In this document: piece after piece, positions 17,189 to 25,824 of the stretch
Layout: the number at the start of each line of letters is the position of its first letter
How positions within the stretch are numbered: position 1 is the first letter of the stretch
From: Chryseobacterium oleae
Lineage (GTDB): Bacteria; Bacteroidota; Bacteroidia; Flavobacteriales; Weeksellaceae
Assembly (NCBI RefSeq): GCF_900115055.1
Contig: NZ_FOVD01000003.1
Span: 558,001 to 622,000, forward strand
Direction: 5' to 3'
DNA length: 64,000 nucleotides
The notes under the pieces: generated by a model
What the model was told of the DNA's origin: nothing
What the model saw: the letters and a program-made list of their open reading frames with translations, nothing else
Databases searched by the model: none
Position numbers and translations under genes: made by a program

Positions 17189-19123
17189 TTAAAATATTTT
17201 TTTAAGTTGAACACTTAATGGAGTAAGTGTTGGAAATTTATATGGGATTAAATACTCATTTTGAGGAATTTCAGGATTTGTATTATTATTTCTAATCTCG
17301 AATCCTATCTTTCTTAAAGCAGAAAAATAATTTACCAATATGTCAGAAGTAATATCATAGCTTTCTACAAATTTATTTATATGTTTTATCTGTCCAATTG
17401 TAGGATCAATTAAAATTAATTCTAAAAGTTCCCATATTTTATCTTTTATTTCAATTTCATCACTAGACCTAATAAGATTATAAGAAATATCATTTGTATA
17501 TTGATAATAACCGTTTAATTGTATTAAATCTGCTTTTATATTATTTTCAATTAATACCTGCTCAAACAATTTCCAAAGTATCGTATAATCAATAATAAGA
17601 TTACTATATGATATAAGGTGAACCTCATTCACTGTCAGAAACAATGGCTCTTTTTTTACTTTTTTTATTTCAACTCTATATAATTCTTGTTGTTGCTTGT
17701 CTCTTGATAATTCAATAGTCCATTTATTTTTTGTAGGTTTAAAGATTACTTCAATATTAGATTGAGAATTATTTTCTATTTTAAAGTTATCTGTTAATCC
17801 AATTCTGTATATCTTCTGTTCAATTTTTTTCTGGGGCTTTTCCTTATGATCTTCCAAAGCTGCCTGTGCTTTCTTTATATATTCATTAGTTCTACCTCGT
17901 TTCAATTCTCTAAATGATAGTTTTTCATTTTCATCGAGGTAAGAAAGTTCAAATGGCAATTCAACATTAAAAAATTGATCTAACACACTTAAAGCTAGTA
18001 TCCTTGCAAATTGAGGCGGAACAGAATTCCCTATTTGCTTACTTATAACGGCTCTATTACCAACTATTTTGTAATCATCAGGAAACGTTTGAAGTCGCTT
18101 TAACTCTTCAACTGTAAAATGTCTATTTTCCCAATGAAAAGGACCTGTATATTGTCCTCCTGATGCTTTTAATGTTCTTATTGGCTTTGATGGATCAGCT
18201 TTATAAAGAAAATCTGAAAACTTTGAGCGCCAAGCAAAAATTGGATTAGGATGTCCCATTTTTTCAGTAAAGAAACTATAATTTAGACCAAATGGAATCT
18301 CCTGTAGTAGATGTCCAAACCTACCATTAACTACTGGAAGCTTCTCATCTTTAGAATATATAATATTAGATACAGCCTCCTTTGCAGAATAATGCTTTAA
18401 TTCCTGAAAAGAATCAGGTCCATGTGTTGGTCTGGGAAATTTAAAGGATATTCCCTCTTTAGAGCCAACAATAATAACTCTTTCCCTATGCTGAGGAACG
18501 CCATAATCTGCTGCATCCAATACTCTATAAGTAACATTATATCCAATCTCATTAAAAGCCTGTACAATTTTTTTTATGGATTCTCCTTTTTCCGCTCCCA
18601 ATAATCCGTATACGTTTTCAAATAAAAATCCTTTTGGTTTTAATTTTTTTAAAACTCTAACATACTCTTCAAATAAACTCCCTCTATCATCTTTTGTTCC
18701 AGCAACCCCAGCTGCCCTTCTTCCTGCTGCGGAAAACGATTGACATGGTGGCCCACCAATTATAAAATCTACTTGCGTTGCAATATTGGGTTTATATTCT
18801 TTAATATCTTTTGCTAAGATATTTGCTTTGCCAAAATATTCACCTTCCAATTGGTTATGTAACATTGTTTGTACAAACTTTTCTTCAAGTTCGACAGACT
18901 CAAGTAAAGTAAACCCTGCATCGCAAAATCCAATATCAAGTCCCCCTGCTCCAGAAAATAATGCTACGGTGTTAATTGGTTGTATAAGATTATTGCTTAC
19001 CACCTTTTTTATAGCCTTTCCAAATTCATCAGGTGATAAAATATCTTTATCAGAAACTTGCTGACAAATTTCTTTATAGTTGTTGTTTTTTATAGTTTTT
19101 TCAAAAAAACTAAGTTGACCCAT
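17189..19123 (-). CDS. DNA (cytosine-5) methyltransferase with long C-terminal extension
   Basis: The first about 375 residues hold the ordered C5-MTase motifs: I (VALFSGAGGLDIGF, near residue 53), IV with the catalytic Cys (GGPPCQSFSAAG), VI (FLFENVYG), VIII (YGVPQHRERV), a target-recognition region, IX (RTLKASGG) and X (QIGNSVPPQFARIL). About 270 more residues follow motif X and match no family that was recognised; most bacterial C5-MTases end at motif X. It should protect host DNA from the endonuclease encoded next. The start was set at the ATG giving MGQLSFF; an ATG four codons upstream overlaps the regulator's stop by 8 bases and is also possible. Confidence 0.88.
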   Translation of the reverse strand: MGQLSFFEKTIKNNNYKEICQQVSDKDILSPDEFGKAIKKVVSNNLIQPINTVALFSGAGGLDIGFCDAGFTLLESVELEEKFVQTMLHNQLEGEYFGKANILAKDIKEYKPNIATQVDFIIGGPPCQSFSAAGRRAAGVAGTKDDRGSLFEEYVRVLKKLKPKGFLFENVYGLLGAEKGESIKKIVQAFNEIGYNVTYRVLDAADYGVPQHRERVIIVGSKEGISFKFPRPTHGPDSFQELKHYSAKEAVSNIIYSKDEKLPVVNGRFGHLLQEIPFGLNYSFFTEKMGHPNPIFAWRSKFSDFLYKADPSKPIRTLKASGGQYTGPFHWENRHFTVEELKRLQTFPDDYKIVGNRAVISKQIGNSVPPQFARILALSVLDQFFNVELPFELSYLDENEKLSFRELKRGRTNEYIKKAQAALEDHKEKPQKKIEQKIYRIGLTDNFKIENNSQSNIEVIFKPTKNKWTIELSRDKQQQELYRVEIKKVKKEPLFLTVNEVHLISYSNLIIDYTILWKLFEQVLIENNIKADLIQLNGYYQYTNDISYNLIRSSDEIEIKDKIWELLELILIDPTIGQIKHINKFVESYDITSDILVNYFSALRKIGFEIRNNNTNPEIPQNEYLIPYKFPTLTPLSVQLKKIF

Positions 19124-19127
19124 TTTA

Positions 19128-19436
19128 TTATGCATTTTTAATTTTAAAGGATTTAATCCTCTTCTCTGTAATTTTAAGTGCTTTTTCCCCAAGCTCTTCA
19201 TTTTTAATCTCCAATAATATTTTATCACTTAAAAACAAAACTAAAAGCTCATCGGTATCATAATTGTAAATTCCCGCTAGTTTAAATACTATTTCTTTTG
19301 TTATCTTTCTTTCTCCACGTTCCATTTTACTTAGAATAGATATATCTATATTAAGTATTTGTGCAATTCGTCGCAGAGGAAGTTTCTTTTGTTCTCTAAT
19401 TTGTCTTAGCCTTTCTCCAATTGTAATAATTAGCAT
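19128..19436 (-). CDS. XRE-family controller (C-protein-like) of the restriction operon
   Basis: This 102-residue protein has an N-terminal Cro/CI-type HTH (GERLRQIREQKKLPLRRIAQILNID, ISILSKMERGERKIT) and a short Lys-rich C-terminal helix. It is the first gene of a controller-methyltransferase-endonuclease operon, the arrangement of C proteins that delay endonuclease expression. The start is the ATG ending at 19436; a TTG further upstream was not preferred. Directly repeated sites in its promoter are likely its binding sites. Confidence 0.8.
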   Translation of the reverse strand: MLIITIGERLRQIREQKKLPLRRIAQILNIDISILSKMERGERKITKEIVFKLAGIYNYDTDELLVLFLSDKILLEIKNEELGEKALKITEKRIKSFKIKNA

Positions 19437-19458
19437 AATGATTGTTGACAATTTATGT

Positions 19459-19516
19459 CAAAAATAAGTCTTCTAAATCAGATCCACAAATAAGTCTTCT
19501 TGAAAAAAGAAGACTT
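19459..19516 (-). promoter_or_regulatory. Repeat-rich promoter of the restriction operon (C-box-like)
   Basis: On the minus strand TTTG (19487-19490) and TATTTTTG (19459-19466) are 20 bases apart, an ideal promoter. The 13-base sequence AAATAAGTCTTCT occurs at 19462-19474 and 19488-19500 on the plus strand, so each copy overlaps one promoter box. A third, inverted copy (AAGAAGACTT, 19507-19516) makes a perfect 10-base dyad with 19492-19501. This fits autoregulation by the HTH protein. Confidence 0.7.
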
Positions 19517-19820
19517 TTCGCTAACCACTATAGGATCAGATATTTTTTATAATAAATTCATCTATTTAAAATATAAAGTGAATTACTTTAAAATTGAATC
19601 TGGGCTCCATAGTCTCTTGCTTGTGCTAATTTCATGCTTATACATTTTTTGTAATATTGTACTTTTTTCTAATATTACGCTATATAGTTTAAAATTCTTT
19701 TTGAGCAATACCATTTCAGGGAAAATACTGAATCAAAAAAATCATTAATTATTCTTACTCTTGATGTAACGATAATATTTATCTTAATAATTATAATTAA
19801 TAACATGAAATGTGTAAATA

Positions 19821-20045
19821 ATGGCAAGTATTAATTCTAAGAGAGTTCTTTTTGAGAAGTTCTCCAATCAGTTGCATCTCTTAAAAAGCAAAGCCCGATT
19901 AACTTTAAGGGGGTATAAGATAGGTGTTCCAGATGGTATTAGAGTCACTCTAAATGTGTCCAATTATGATAAAGATGCAGACCTCTTCAATGACAATAAG
20001 GAAATTAATAGGGTTTTAAATTGGCATAAATCTTTTAATTCATGA
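19821..20045 (+). CDS. Small hypothetical protein, partner of the HEPN gene
   Basis: This 74-residue basic protein (MASINSKRVLFEK start) shows no recognised domain. Its stop overlaps the start of the next gene by four bases (ATGA), so the two are translationally coupled. In a toxin-antitoxin reading it would be the antitoxin or an accessory subunit of the HEPN protein; this is inference from context. Confidence 0.6.
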   Translation: MASINSKRVLFEKFSNQLHLLKSKARLTLRGYKIGVPDGIRVTLNVSNYDKDADLFNDNKEINRVLNWHKSFNS

Positions 20046-21478
20046 GAATTGCACAAGTTAAAGTTTATTATGAGGTAAACTTTGAATCAGATTTGAATCT
20101 GGATTTCTATTTCCAGACCTCACACATTTATACCATTTCAAAACAAATGTATGAAGAGTTACATCCTATGGTTCCGAATAAGTTTATTGATGAAAGCGAT
20201 TATATAAGAAATCAAGACGTTAATAGTTATCTGGTCATAGAATCAACATGCGATATAAAAAATTATGATAGTATAAATGAAGCATCAGCAATACTAAGAC
20301 CTCAACTTTTAGTTATACTGGGTATTTTATCATTTTTCACAGACGAAGCATTTTTAAGTTATGAATGGGTTAATATGAATTCTCACATTACACACCAACA
20401 TATACACAGTCCAGGCAATCAAACAAAATTTGCAGTTGGTCATAAAAATTTAGTGCGAGATTTAAAGTTACTATTGAATAGGATTAATGACTCGAAAGAA
20501 GAGCAACAAATTTTAATATATACTTTATTTGAGAGATTTAGAAAAGCATTACATTTTGAAAAGGAAAGTATAGACAGTGGTTCATATACAGATGAATCTA
20601 TATTAGCATATGTTCATATTTTAGAAGTTTTATCTGATGAATATAAAGATTCATTCAGAACAATGATTGAACAGAAAAATAGTGAGTTACGTGCAGATTT
20701 AATAAATTTAATAGCAAATAACCCTGACAATCTTCCGACTAAAAAAATAAAAAACACCATTAATTTACTCATTGGTAATCAAGTAACGTTAAGAGCAAAA
20801 ATTTTGCAAATGTTAAATGAATTTGGATTACAAAATGATAAAACAAATGATATTGTAGTACGTTTCATCGCACATCGTAATTCCATAGCACATGGAAAGA
20901 AAAGTCTTTATCAGGACATTGTTGTATTTCCATTGAAACCTTTTTTCTCGTTTGTTCAAGATATTTACGAACTCCCTGAAACAATTAAATTATTGGCAGC
21001 AGTTTGTATGTCAAAATATTTAGGTCTTACTATCTGGCAAAAAGAATGGAACTTCTATCTTAATAACATTGAAAAACCAACCATTCAATCTGTTAAGGAA
21101 TTTCTGGAAAGTAAGAAATATAATAATTTAGCTCTTGCAGACTTTATATCCGGTAAAATAAATGGAATTACTCCTAATACAATTTTCTATTATTTTATAA
21201 ATGGTAAAGTTAAGCACAAGGACTTCGAGGAATCAATGTCTGTAATAAAACAATTGACACGGAAAACAAAGAGGATTTGTGAATCTTTATTTGATTGTTG
21301 CACAGTTCTAAGTGATTCGTCTGACTTACAACTAGCAAAAATTTCGAAACAGATTGTTATAACTTCATTCAAAAAAAGTTATTATCCACATTCAAATATT
21401 CGAGATTCAATTAAAGAACTACAATATCATAACATCCATGTAATTTGGTTTGAGGAATGGTTATTAAAAGGAAAGTAG
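20042..21478 (+). CDS. HEPN-like protein, candidate defence ribonuclease
   Basis: This 478-residue protein is not assigned to a named family. The middle part is helical and contains VRFIAHRNSIAHGKK at about 273-287, which gives an R-x4-H motif (Arg279, His284) typical of HEPN ribonucleases. The N-terminal 150 residues look like a separate beta-rich domain, a layout found in anti-phage HEPN proteins such as ApeA, although no zinc-binding cysteines are visible. It is coupled to a small upstream gene and lies between a restriction system and a Kiwa-like pair. A defence role by RNA cleavage is inferred. Confidence 0.55.
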   Translation: MRIAQVKVYYEVNFESDLNLDFYFQTSHIYTISKQMYEELHPMVPNKFIDESDYIRNQDVNSYLVIESTCDIKNYDSINEASAILRPQLLVILGILSFFTDEAFLSYEWVNMNSHITHQHIHSPGNQTKFAVGHKNLVRDLKLLLNRINDSKEEQQILIYTLFERFRKALHFEKESIDSGSYTDESILAYVHILEVLSDEYKDSFRTMIEQKNSELRADLINLIANNPDNLPTKKIKNTINLLIGNQVTLRAKILQMLNEFGLQNDKTNDIVVRFIAHRNSIAHGKKSLYQDIVVFPLKPFFSFVQDIYELPETIKLLAAVCMSKYLGLTIWQKEWNFYLNNIEKPTIQSVKEFLESKKYNNLALADFISGKINGITPNTIFYYFINGKVKHKDFEESMSVIKQLTRKTKRICESLFDCCTVLSDSSDLQLAKISKQIVITSFKKSYYPHSNIRDSIKELQYHNIHVIWFEEWLLKGK

Positions 21479-22213
21479 CTATGACAATAAATATCGTTCT
21501 TCCAATTTCTAAAAAATTCAATTTCTCCCTTTTCAGCAATGTCATATATTTAAGGATTTTGTTTTCATTTTCTTGCATTATATTTTCCATTGATGTCAAA
21601 TAAAATCTTTTGTTCTCGAATCTTTTTTATTAAACCTTTGTAACAAGAGTTTCTATAGTCATTTCTATTAATCTTTATCTGAACTCACAATCTACGCCAT
21701 GAAGTGATTGCCTGTGAATTTATTTTTTTATCACATCCTCTTTCGATAGCAAAACTCCAAATCTCAGCTATTGTCGATAGTTTTTTTTCTTCTTTTAATA
21801 TTAATTGAGATCGCTCTAGACAAGTTATTATACATTTTATATTTAGATTTAATCTTCAAAATGATGTTTTGTTATTTACAGTTACTTTTAATATTAATAA
21901 ATTTAGTCAGAGAATATATATCAATAATTTGCATTTCTTGAACTAAAATATTGAAACAATATAAACTGAGAGATAAGTTCCAAATCACTGTTTTGCAATT
22001 GTTCTATCTCTTTGTAAATGTTTGAAAAATTTAAAAGCTAATATCATTAATTATTGTCGGTAATAAATTCAGTGAAAATACTGATCTACAAGATCTAAGT
22101 AATATCTATTTTTGATTTTACGGAAACCCGTAATTATTACAACTAGATATCAACTATTTTTGATAACATTTTAAATATTACGATTTATTCAAAAGATTAC
22201 AAAAAATTAAAGA
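21479..22213. other. AT-rich gene-free stretch inside the defence island
   Basis: About 735 bases without a convincing gene. On the minus strand, 21411-21599 could encode a 62-residue protein with one hydrophobic segment, but it overlaps the HEPN gene and has no other support. The stretch may mark a junction between separately acquired modules. Confidence 0.45.
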
Positions 22214-22735
22214 ATGAAATATTTATATCAGTTATTTTTAGCTTTTAACTCAACTTGGCTGATTGCTGTGGTATTTCTTGTAAAAGACAAATACATATTT
22301 ACAGTTCTCGAAAAATATTCTATGTATTTTTCCTGGGGGTTATTTATCTTGATTCCAATTCTTTTGACAGCTTTGAGTTTTATGATCGCAAGAAAATTAC
22401 CAAAAGATAATTTGCAAAGTGGTTCAGTGATGGAAATTGAATTGGCAAATAACAATTTCTTACCAACTTATTTAGGATATTTTTTTGTGTCTTTGGGTGT
22501 AAATGACATTTCAACGTTAATCGTAGTTTTTTTAATCATCTATATTTTCACCTACTTATCACAGACACTTTATTTTAATCCTATTTTTTTACTATTTGGT
22601 TATCATTTCTATTTTATAAAGACCTCGGCAAATATTAAAATATTCCTGATAACGAAAAGACAGCTAAAGACTCCTGGTAATGATCATTTTAATAATTTAA
22701 GGAGAATCAATAATTATACATTTATAGAACTTTAA
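22214..22735 (+). CDS. kwaA: Four-helix membrane protein, KwaA-like (Kiwa defence)
   Basis: This 173-residue protein has about four membrane segments (residues about 4-24, 36-58, 84-117 and 121-137) and a short basic cytoplasmic tail (FLITKRQ to LRRINN). It is followed after a few bases by a DUF4868-like gene. In the Kiwa system KwaA is a small membrane protein that senses phage attack and works with KwaB. Size, topology and gene order fit; the sequence match was judged by eye only. Confidence 0.5.
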   Translation: MKYLYQLFLAFNSTWLIAVVFLVKDKYIFTVLEKYSMYFSWGLFILIPILLTALSFMIARKLPKDNLQSGSVMEIELANNNFLPTYLGYFFVSLGVNDISTLIVVFLIIYIFTYLSQTLYFNPIFLLFGYHFYFIKTSANIKIFLITKRQLKTPGNDHFNNLRRINNYTFIEL

Positions 22736-22747
22736 AACACTTTGTAT

Positions 22748-23560
22748 ATGGCAACATTTATTTATGGTAAAGTAAAAAGAAAACATAATATATTTCGGGT
22801 AATTGAGACAGAAGAAGAGGTATATAATACTTCGCAATTAAATTTAGATGGAGTGGATTATAACCCAGCTACATTAATCGAAAATGAAGAACTTTATAAA
22901 GTTTCACAGTTTTCTCAATCAGGATATTCATTTGATTTTATTAATAATGATTTGAACTCTGTAAATCATGATCAAATAACAAGAAATGATCTTACAAAAT
23001 TATCTTTTATTTGTACCGTACAGAATAATCTGTACTTTTTTCAAATTATTAACTCTAGCTTCTTTATCAGCAAAAAATGGTTTTCAATTGATGAACTAAG
23101 AATTGAAACAGAAAAACCAATTATCGCAGTGAATCCATTTGCTGATGCCATATATGATAAGAATACTGATATATTATACTTCAAAAAGCTACCTGCGGCT
23201 CAGAAAATTTTTAAAGGAATGGATCAGTTATATAAAGAAGCAACAGCTTCAGAAACTGATTCCTTTTTACAAAACGATTTTCTTTCAGTAGATTCTAATT
23301 TCAGTAACAGAAATGTATCAGTACCTAATAGAAAAAGAATTGCATTAGTAATGGAGACATTAAATAATTTATCTGACCCTGAAAAACAGGCTGTATATTC
23401 TTATACCAGTCAATACAGCCAAGTAGTATTTGAAGATGGAAAATTCAAAATTGAAACAGATGAAGATCTTAAATTTGTTTTATGGGGAATTGAACAGAGA
23501 TTCTATACCACTCCAATCGGAGGTGAAAAGAGAATTGCCAACTCAATCATTAGTATTTAG
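22748..23560 (+). CDS. kwaB: DUF4868-like protein, KwaB-like (Kiwa defence)
   Basis: This 270-residue soluble protein shows the DUF4868 pattern. In the middle is a strand-turn-strand with IYDKNTDILYFKKLPAAQKIF, and near the end is the block NRKRIALVMETL followed by DGKFKIETDEDLKFVLWGIE, then a short tail. In Kiwa, KwaB binds DNA and acts with the membrane protein KwaA against phage. The start is the ATG at 22748; an in-frame TTG two codons earlier is less likely. It is slightly shorter than typical KwaB proteins. Confidence 0.55.
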   Translation: MATFIYGKVKRKHNIFRVIETEEEVYNTSQLNLDGVDYNPATLIENEELYKVSQFSQSGYSFDFINNDLNSVNHDQITRNDLTKLSFICTVQNNLYFFQIINSSFFISKKWFSIDELRIETEKPIIAVNPFADAIYDKNTDILYFKKLPAAQKIFKGMDQLYKEATASETDSFLQNDFLSVDSNFSNRNVSVPNRKRIALVMETLNNLSDPEKQAVYSYTSQYSQVVFEDGKFKIETDEDLKFVLWGIEQRFYTTPIGGEKRIANSIISI

Positions 23561-23666
23561 CTAATGTCAAAAGAATCTTTATTAAGTTTGTCCCAGTTGA
23601 AAGGAAATCGAGGCTGATTTAATTTGACACTATCCCAGGAAGTGTGTAAGCTGAAAATTTTCTACC

Positions 23667-23820
23667 TCACAACTTCCTCTCTTTTAATATACTCGAACCC
23701 TTTTTAAGGTCTTCCTCTTTCTCCGTCTCAAACCAAAAACCAAACTTCCCCCTCACTATATCAACCCACACACACCTATACCTTTCGCCATTATAAAGAA
23801 AATCTGTAAATTTACAGAGT
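23667..23820 (-). pseudogene. Orphan C-terminal tail of a DUF3945 gene
   Basis: On the minus strand this reads FTDFLYNGERYRC, then GKFGFWFETEKEEDLKKGS and ends LKERKL-stop. It parallels the end of the DUF3945 gene at 24226-25523 (GLVDKNGKKYQGY, GKFEFSF, KKDLKRTSGK, GKKL). No start or upstream domain exists, so it is a 3' relic. Confidence 0.65.
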
Positions 23821-23849
23821 TGAATTTTACTTCAACTATTTATGTTTTA

Positions 23850-23879
23850 GAGCTTATCTACCACAGATAGGCTCTTTTT
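23850..23879 (+). terminator. Hairpin terminator
   Basis: GAGCTTATCT pairs with AGATAGGCTC (one wobble) around a 5-base loop and is followed by a T-run. It is placed to end rightward transcripts and touches the end of the leftward small gene. Confidence 0.65.
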
Positions 23880-24147
23880 ATTTAATATATGGTGAATTTA
23901 CTTCAGCAGCCTGATCACAAAATAAGTTGGTAAAATATGATTTATCCTCTGTCTTAGGATCTATAAATATTTCTGATTCAAGGCGTATTTTAAATTCCCA
24001 GGTATCCCATTTACGAAGTCCTTGTTGATACGGATTGAATGTACAGTGCAACTCGAAATGCCGTTTATTTTCATCACCCTGAAATTCTACGATAACCCTT
24101 TTATCATCAGAATGAATTTCTTCCCTTATAGTAGCTTTAAGTTTCAT
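23878..24147 (-). CDS. Small hypothetical protein
   Basis: This 89-residue protein has no recognised domain. It is rich in charged residues, with strands such as RVIVEFQGDENKRHFELHCTF. It lies just downstream of the frameshifted DUF3945 gene on the same strand and probably belongs to the same acquired block. Confidence 0.55.
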   Translation of the reverse strand: MKLKATIREEIHSDDKRVIVEFQGDENKRHFELHCTFNPYQQGLRKWDTWEFKIRLESEIFIDPKTEDKSYFTNLFCDQAAEVNSPYIK

Positions 24148-24225
24148 AATCTATTTTTTCAAAGCTATAATGGTAATGCGACAGAATGTGTCGTAAAATA
24201 AAATATAAATTGAAAAGTTTCCCCC

Positions 24226-25523
24226 TCACAATTTCTTCCCTTTCGATTTACCCGAAGTCCTCTTAAGGTCCTTCTTCCAAACATTCCTAAACGAAAACTC
24301 AAACTTCCCCACCTTTCTATCAAATTTCAAATACCCCTGATACTTCTTCCCATTCTTATCACCAGCCCATCAACATACGCCGTCTCACCTGCCTTTAATT
24401 TCTCAACCTGCCAAGCCTTAAGTTTCTTCCCTCGAAACATCCCCGGAACCTCTGCCTTAACACTGCTCCTTAGATCTCCCACTCTAAAACTCTTAATATT
24501 TTTCTTAAACAAAAACTCCACATACCGCTTATCCGCATTATACTGAACTGCTGCATTAAACAATGTCCCTTTGTTAGAAAGCATATCTTCAATAAACAAA
24601 GCCCTTCCTTCCTTAAGAACCTTTTTCTGCTCCTTATTCAAAGTCACTCCCTTAATGAATAGCGGAATTCTCATCTCATTTATTCTTACCGCAATTAAAT
24701 CATTCGTCAGCCTGTCCCTTGAGATCAGTGAAGGGATCTTTTCTCCTGTGATAGGATATACCAAATCCACTACCCGTCCCATATTCCCACTCTCCATCAG
24801 GTTTCTTTGGTCCTCCCAGCTGAACACATGCCCTAAAAAAGTCTTTGTAAAATCAGGGTCTTTTCTAACCGGATAAAACCTGACTTCCAAATTCCCAGCA
24901 TTATTGACTCTAAGTGAAAGTCTGGCCTCCATCTGAGTCATCACCGAGCCTGTCTTAAATTCAACAGGAACGAGCATCGGAGTTTTATATCCTTTAAGCA
25001 TCGGCTCCAAAGCCCCCATCTCACTGAGCTTATCCATACTCAAACCAATCTTCTCCATCATCTTCCAATCCACCTGCTCAGGCTTGTACAAGTATCGATC
25101 CTCTACCCTATAGTCCGTAAACTCATTTCCGTCCAGAAGATCTCTATGCACCTCTACAGCATCAATAGAAATTTCATACTCCTTAAGCAATTCCTTCTCT
25201 TCCTCTGAAGCCTGATCCAGGTACTGTTGCAGATCTATTGCTGTCTGCTGAACTTCATACTCAGTTACCTTAAAAAATGAAAAGTCAGAGGGATCTTTCA
25301 GTTGATGATAAAACTCACTGAACATTTCAGCAAAGGAATCATCTTCTGCAACCAAATGAACTAGCTGATCAGAACTTACCTCTTTAAAACTGCTGTCTTT
25401 TAATTCCCCATTCTGAGCCACTCCCTCAACCATTCCAATGGTATTGCTAGTGTGATGTAATACAAGTAGCGTATCCCGACGTTTTTCTATAGCATGTAAC
25501 TCATTATTATGTTCTTTTTTCAT
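24226..25523 (-). pseudogene. DUF3945-domain gene with a one-base frameshift near its end
   Basis: The protein starts at the ATG ending at 25523 and runs about 400 residues. The block WKMMEKIGLSMDKLSEMGAL, LKGYKTPMLVPV, ARLSLR and later repeated KEGRALFIEDM-type motifs match DUF4099/DUF3945 proteins of Bacteroidota mobile elements. At about 24357-24361 the frame breaks: after VDGLV the current frame ends early (IRGI-stop), while a one-base shift restores DKNGKKYQGYLKFDRK through to a natural end at 24226. The other family copy in the window (63300 onward) supports the assignment. It could be a real mutation or an assembly error. Confidence 0.75.
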
Positions 25524-25579
25524 AACTCGTCCAGTTAAGCAAACCAAGTTATGTAGTAGTAAGCCTATTGCTGTTAATC

Positions 25580-25625
25580 AGTAAAATATGACATCATTTG
25601 GCTGTGATGGTCTGCATAATTTAGA
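25580..25625. repeat. Dispersed repeat, copy A
   Basis: Shares the core ACATCATTTGGC and flanking bases (TCAGTAA upstream, GTGAT and CT downstream) with copies at about 37915 and 39950. Confidence 0.45.
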
Positions 25626-25767
25626 CTGGTAGATCAGCCCATGTACTTTACAAATTATGCAACGTCCTGTCAAGATACTACAATTGATTTGTATTAATAA
25701 ATTCAAAAGTAAATGATCAAAACACAGATTAGTGATATAAGTCATATGGATTTGTTTAGATAAAATG

Positions 25768-25796
25768 TTAACGATTGCTAAAAACCGTTAATTTTG
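25768..25796 (+). promoter_or_regulatory. Promoter and palindrome ahead of the RHS operon
   Basis: TAATTTTG (25789-25796) fits the -7 box, 29 bases before the ATG. TTAACG (25768-25773) and CGTTAA (25786-25791) form a dyad with 12 bases between, and the right half overlaps the -7 box, so it may be an operator. A clear -33 TTG at standard spacing is lacking. Confidence 0.45.
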
Positions 25797-25824
25797 CAGA
25801 CTTTAAAATTAGAAAAAACAAAAC

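Noticed and set aside
19500..19748. Open frame of 82 codons upstream of the HEPN module
   Set aside because: Starts at a TTG inside the inverted repeat of the restriction promoter and has low-complexity hydrophobic sequence; judged chance.
21411..21599. Minus-strand frame with one membrane segment
   Set aside because: Overlaps the end of the HEPN gene and has no promoter or family support.
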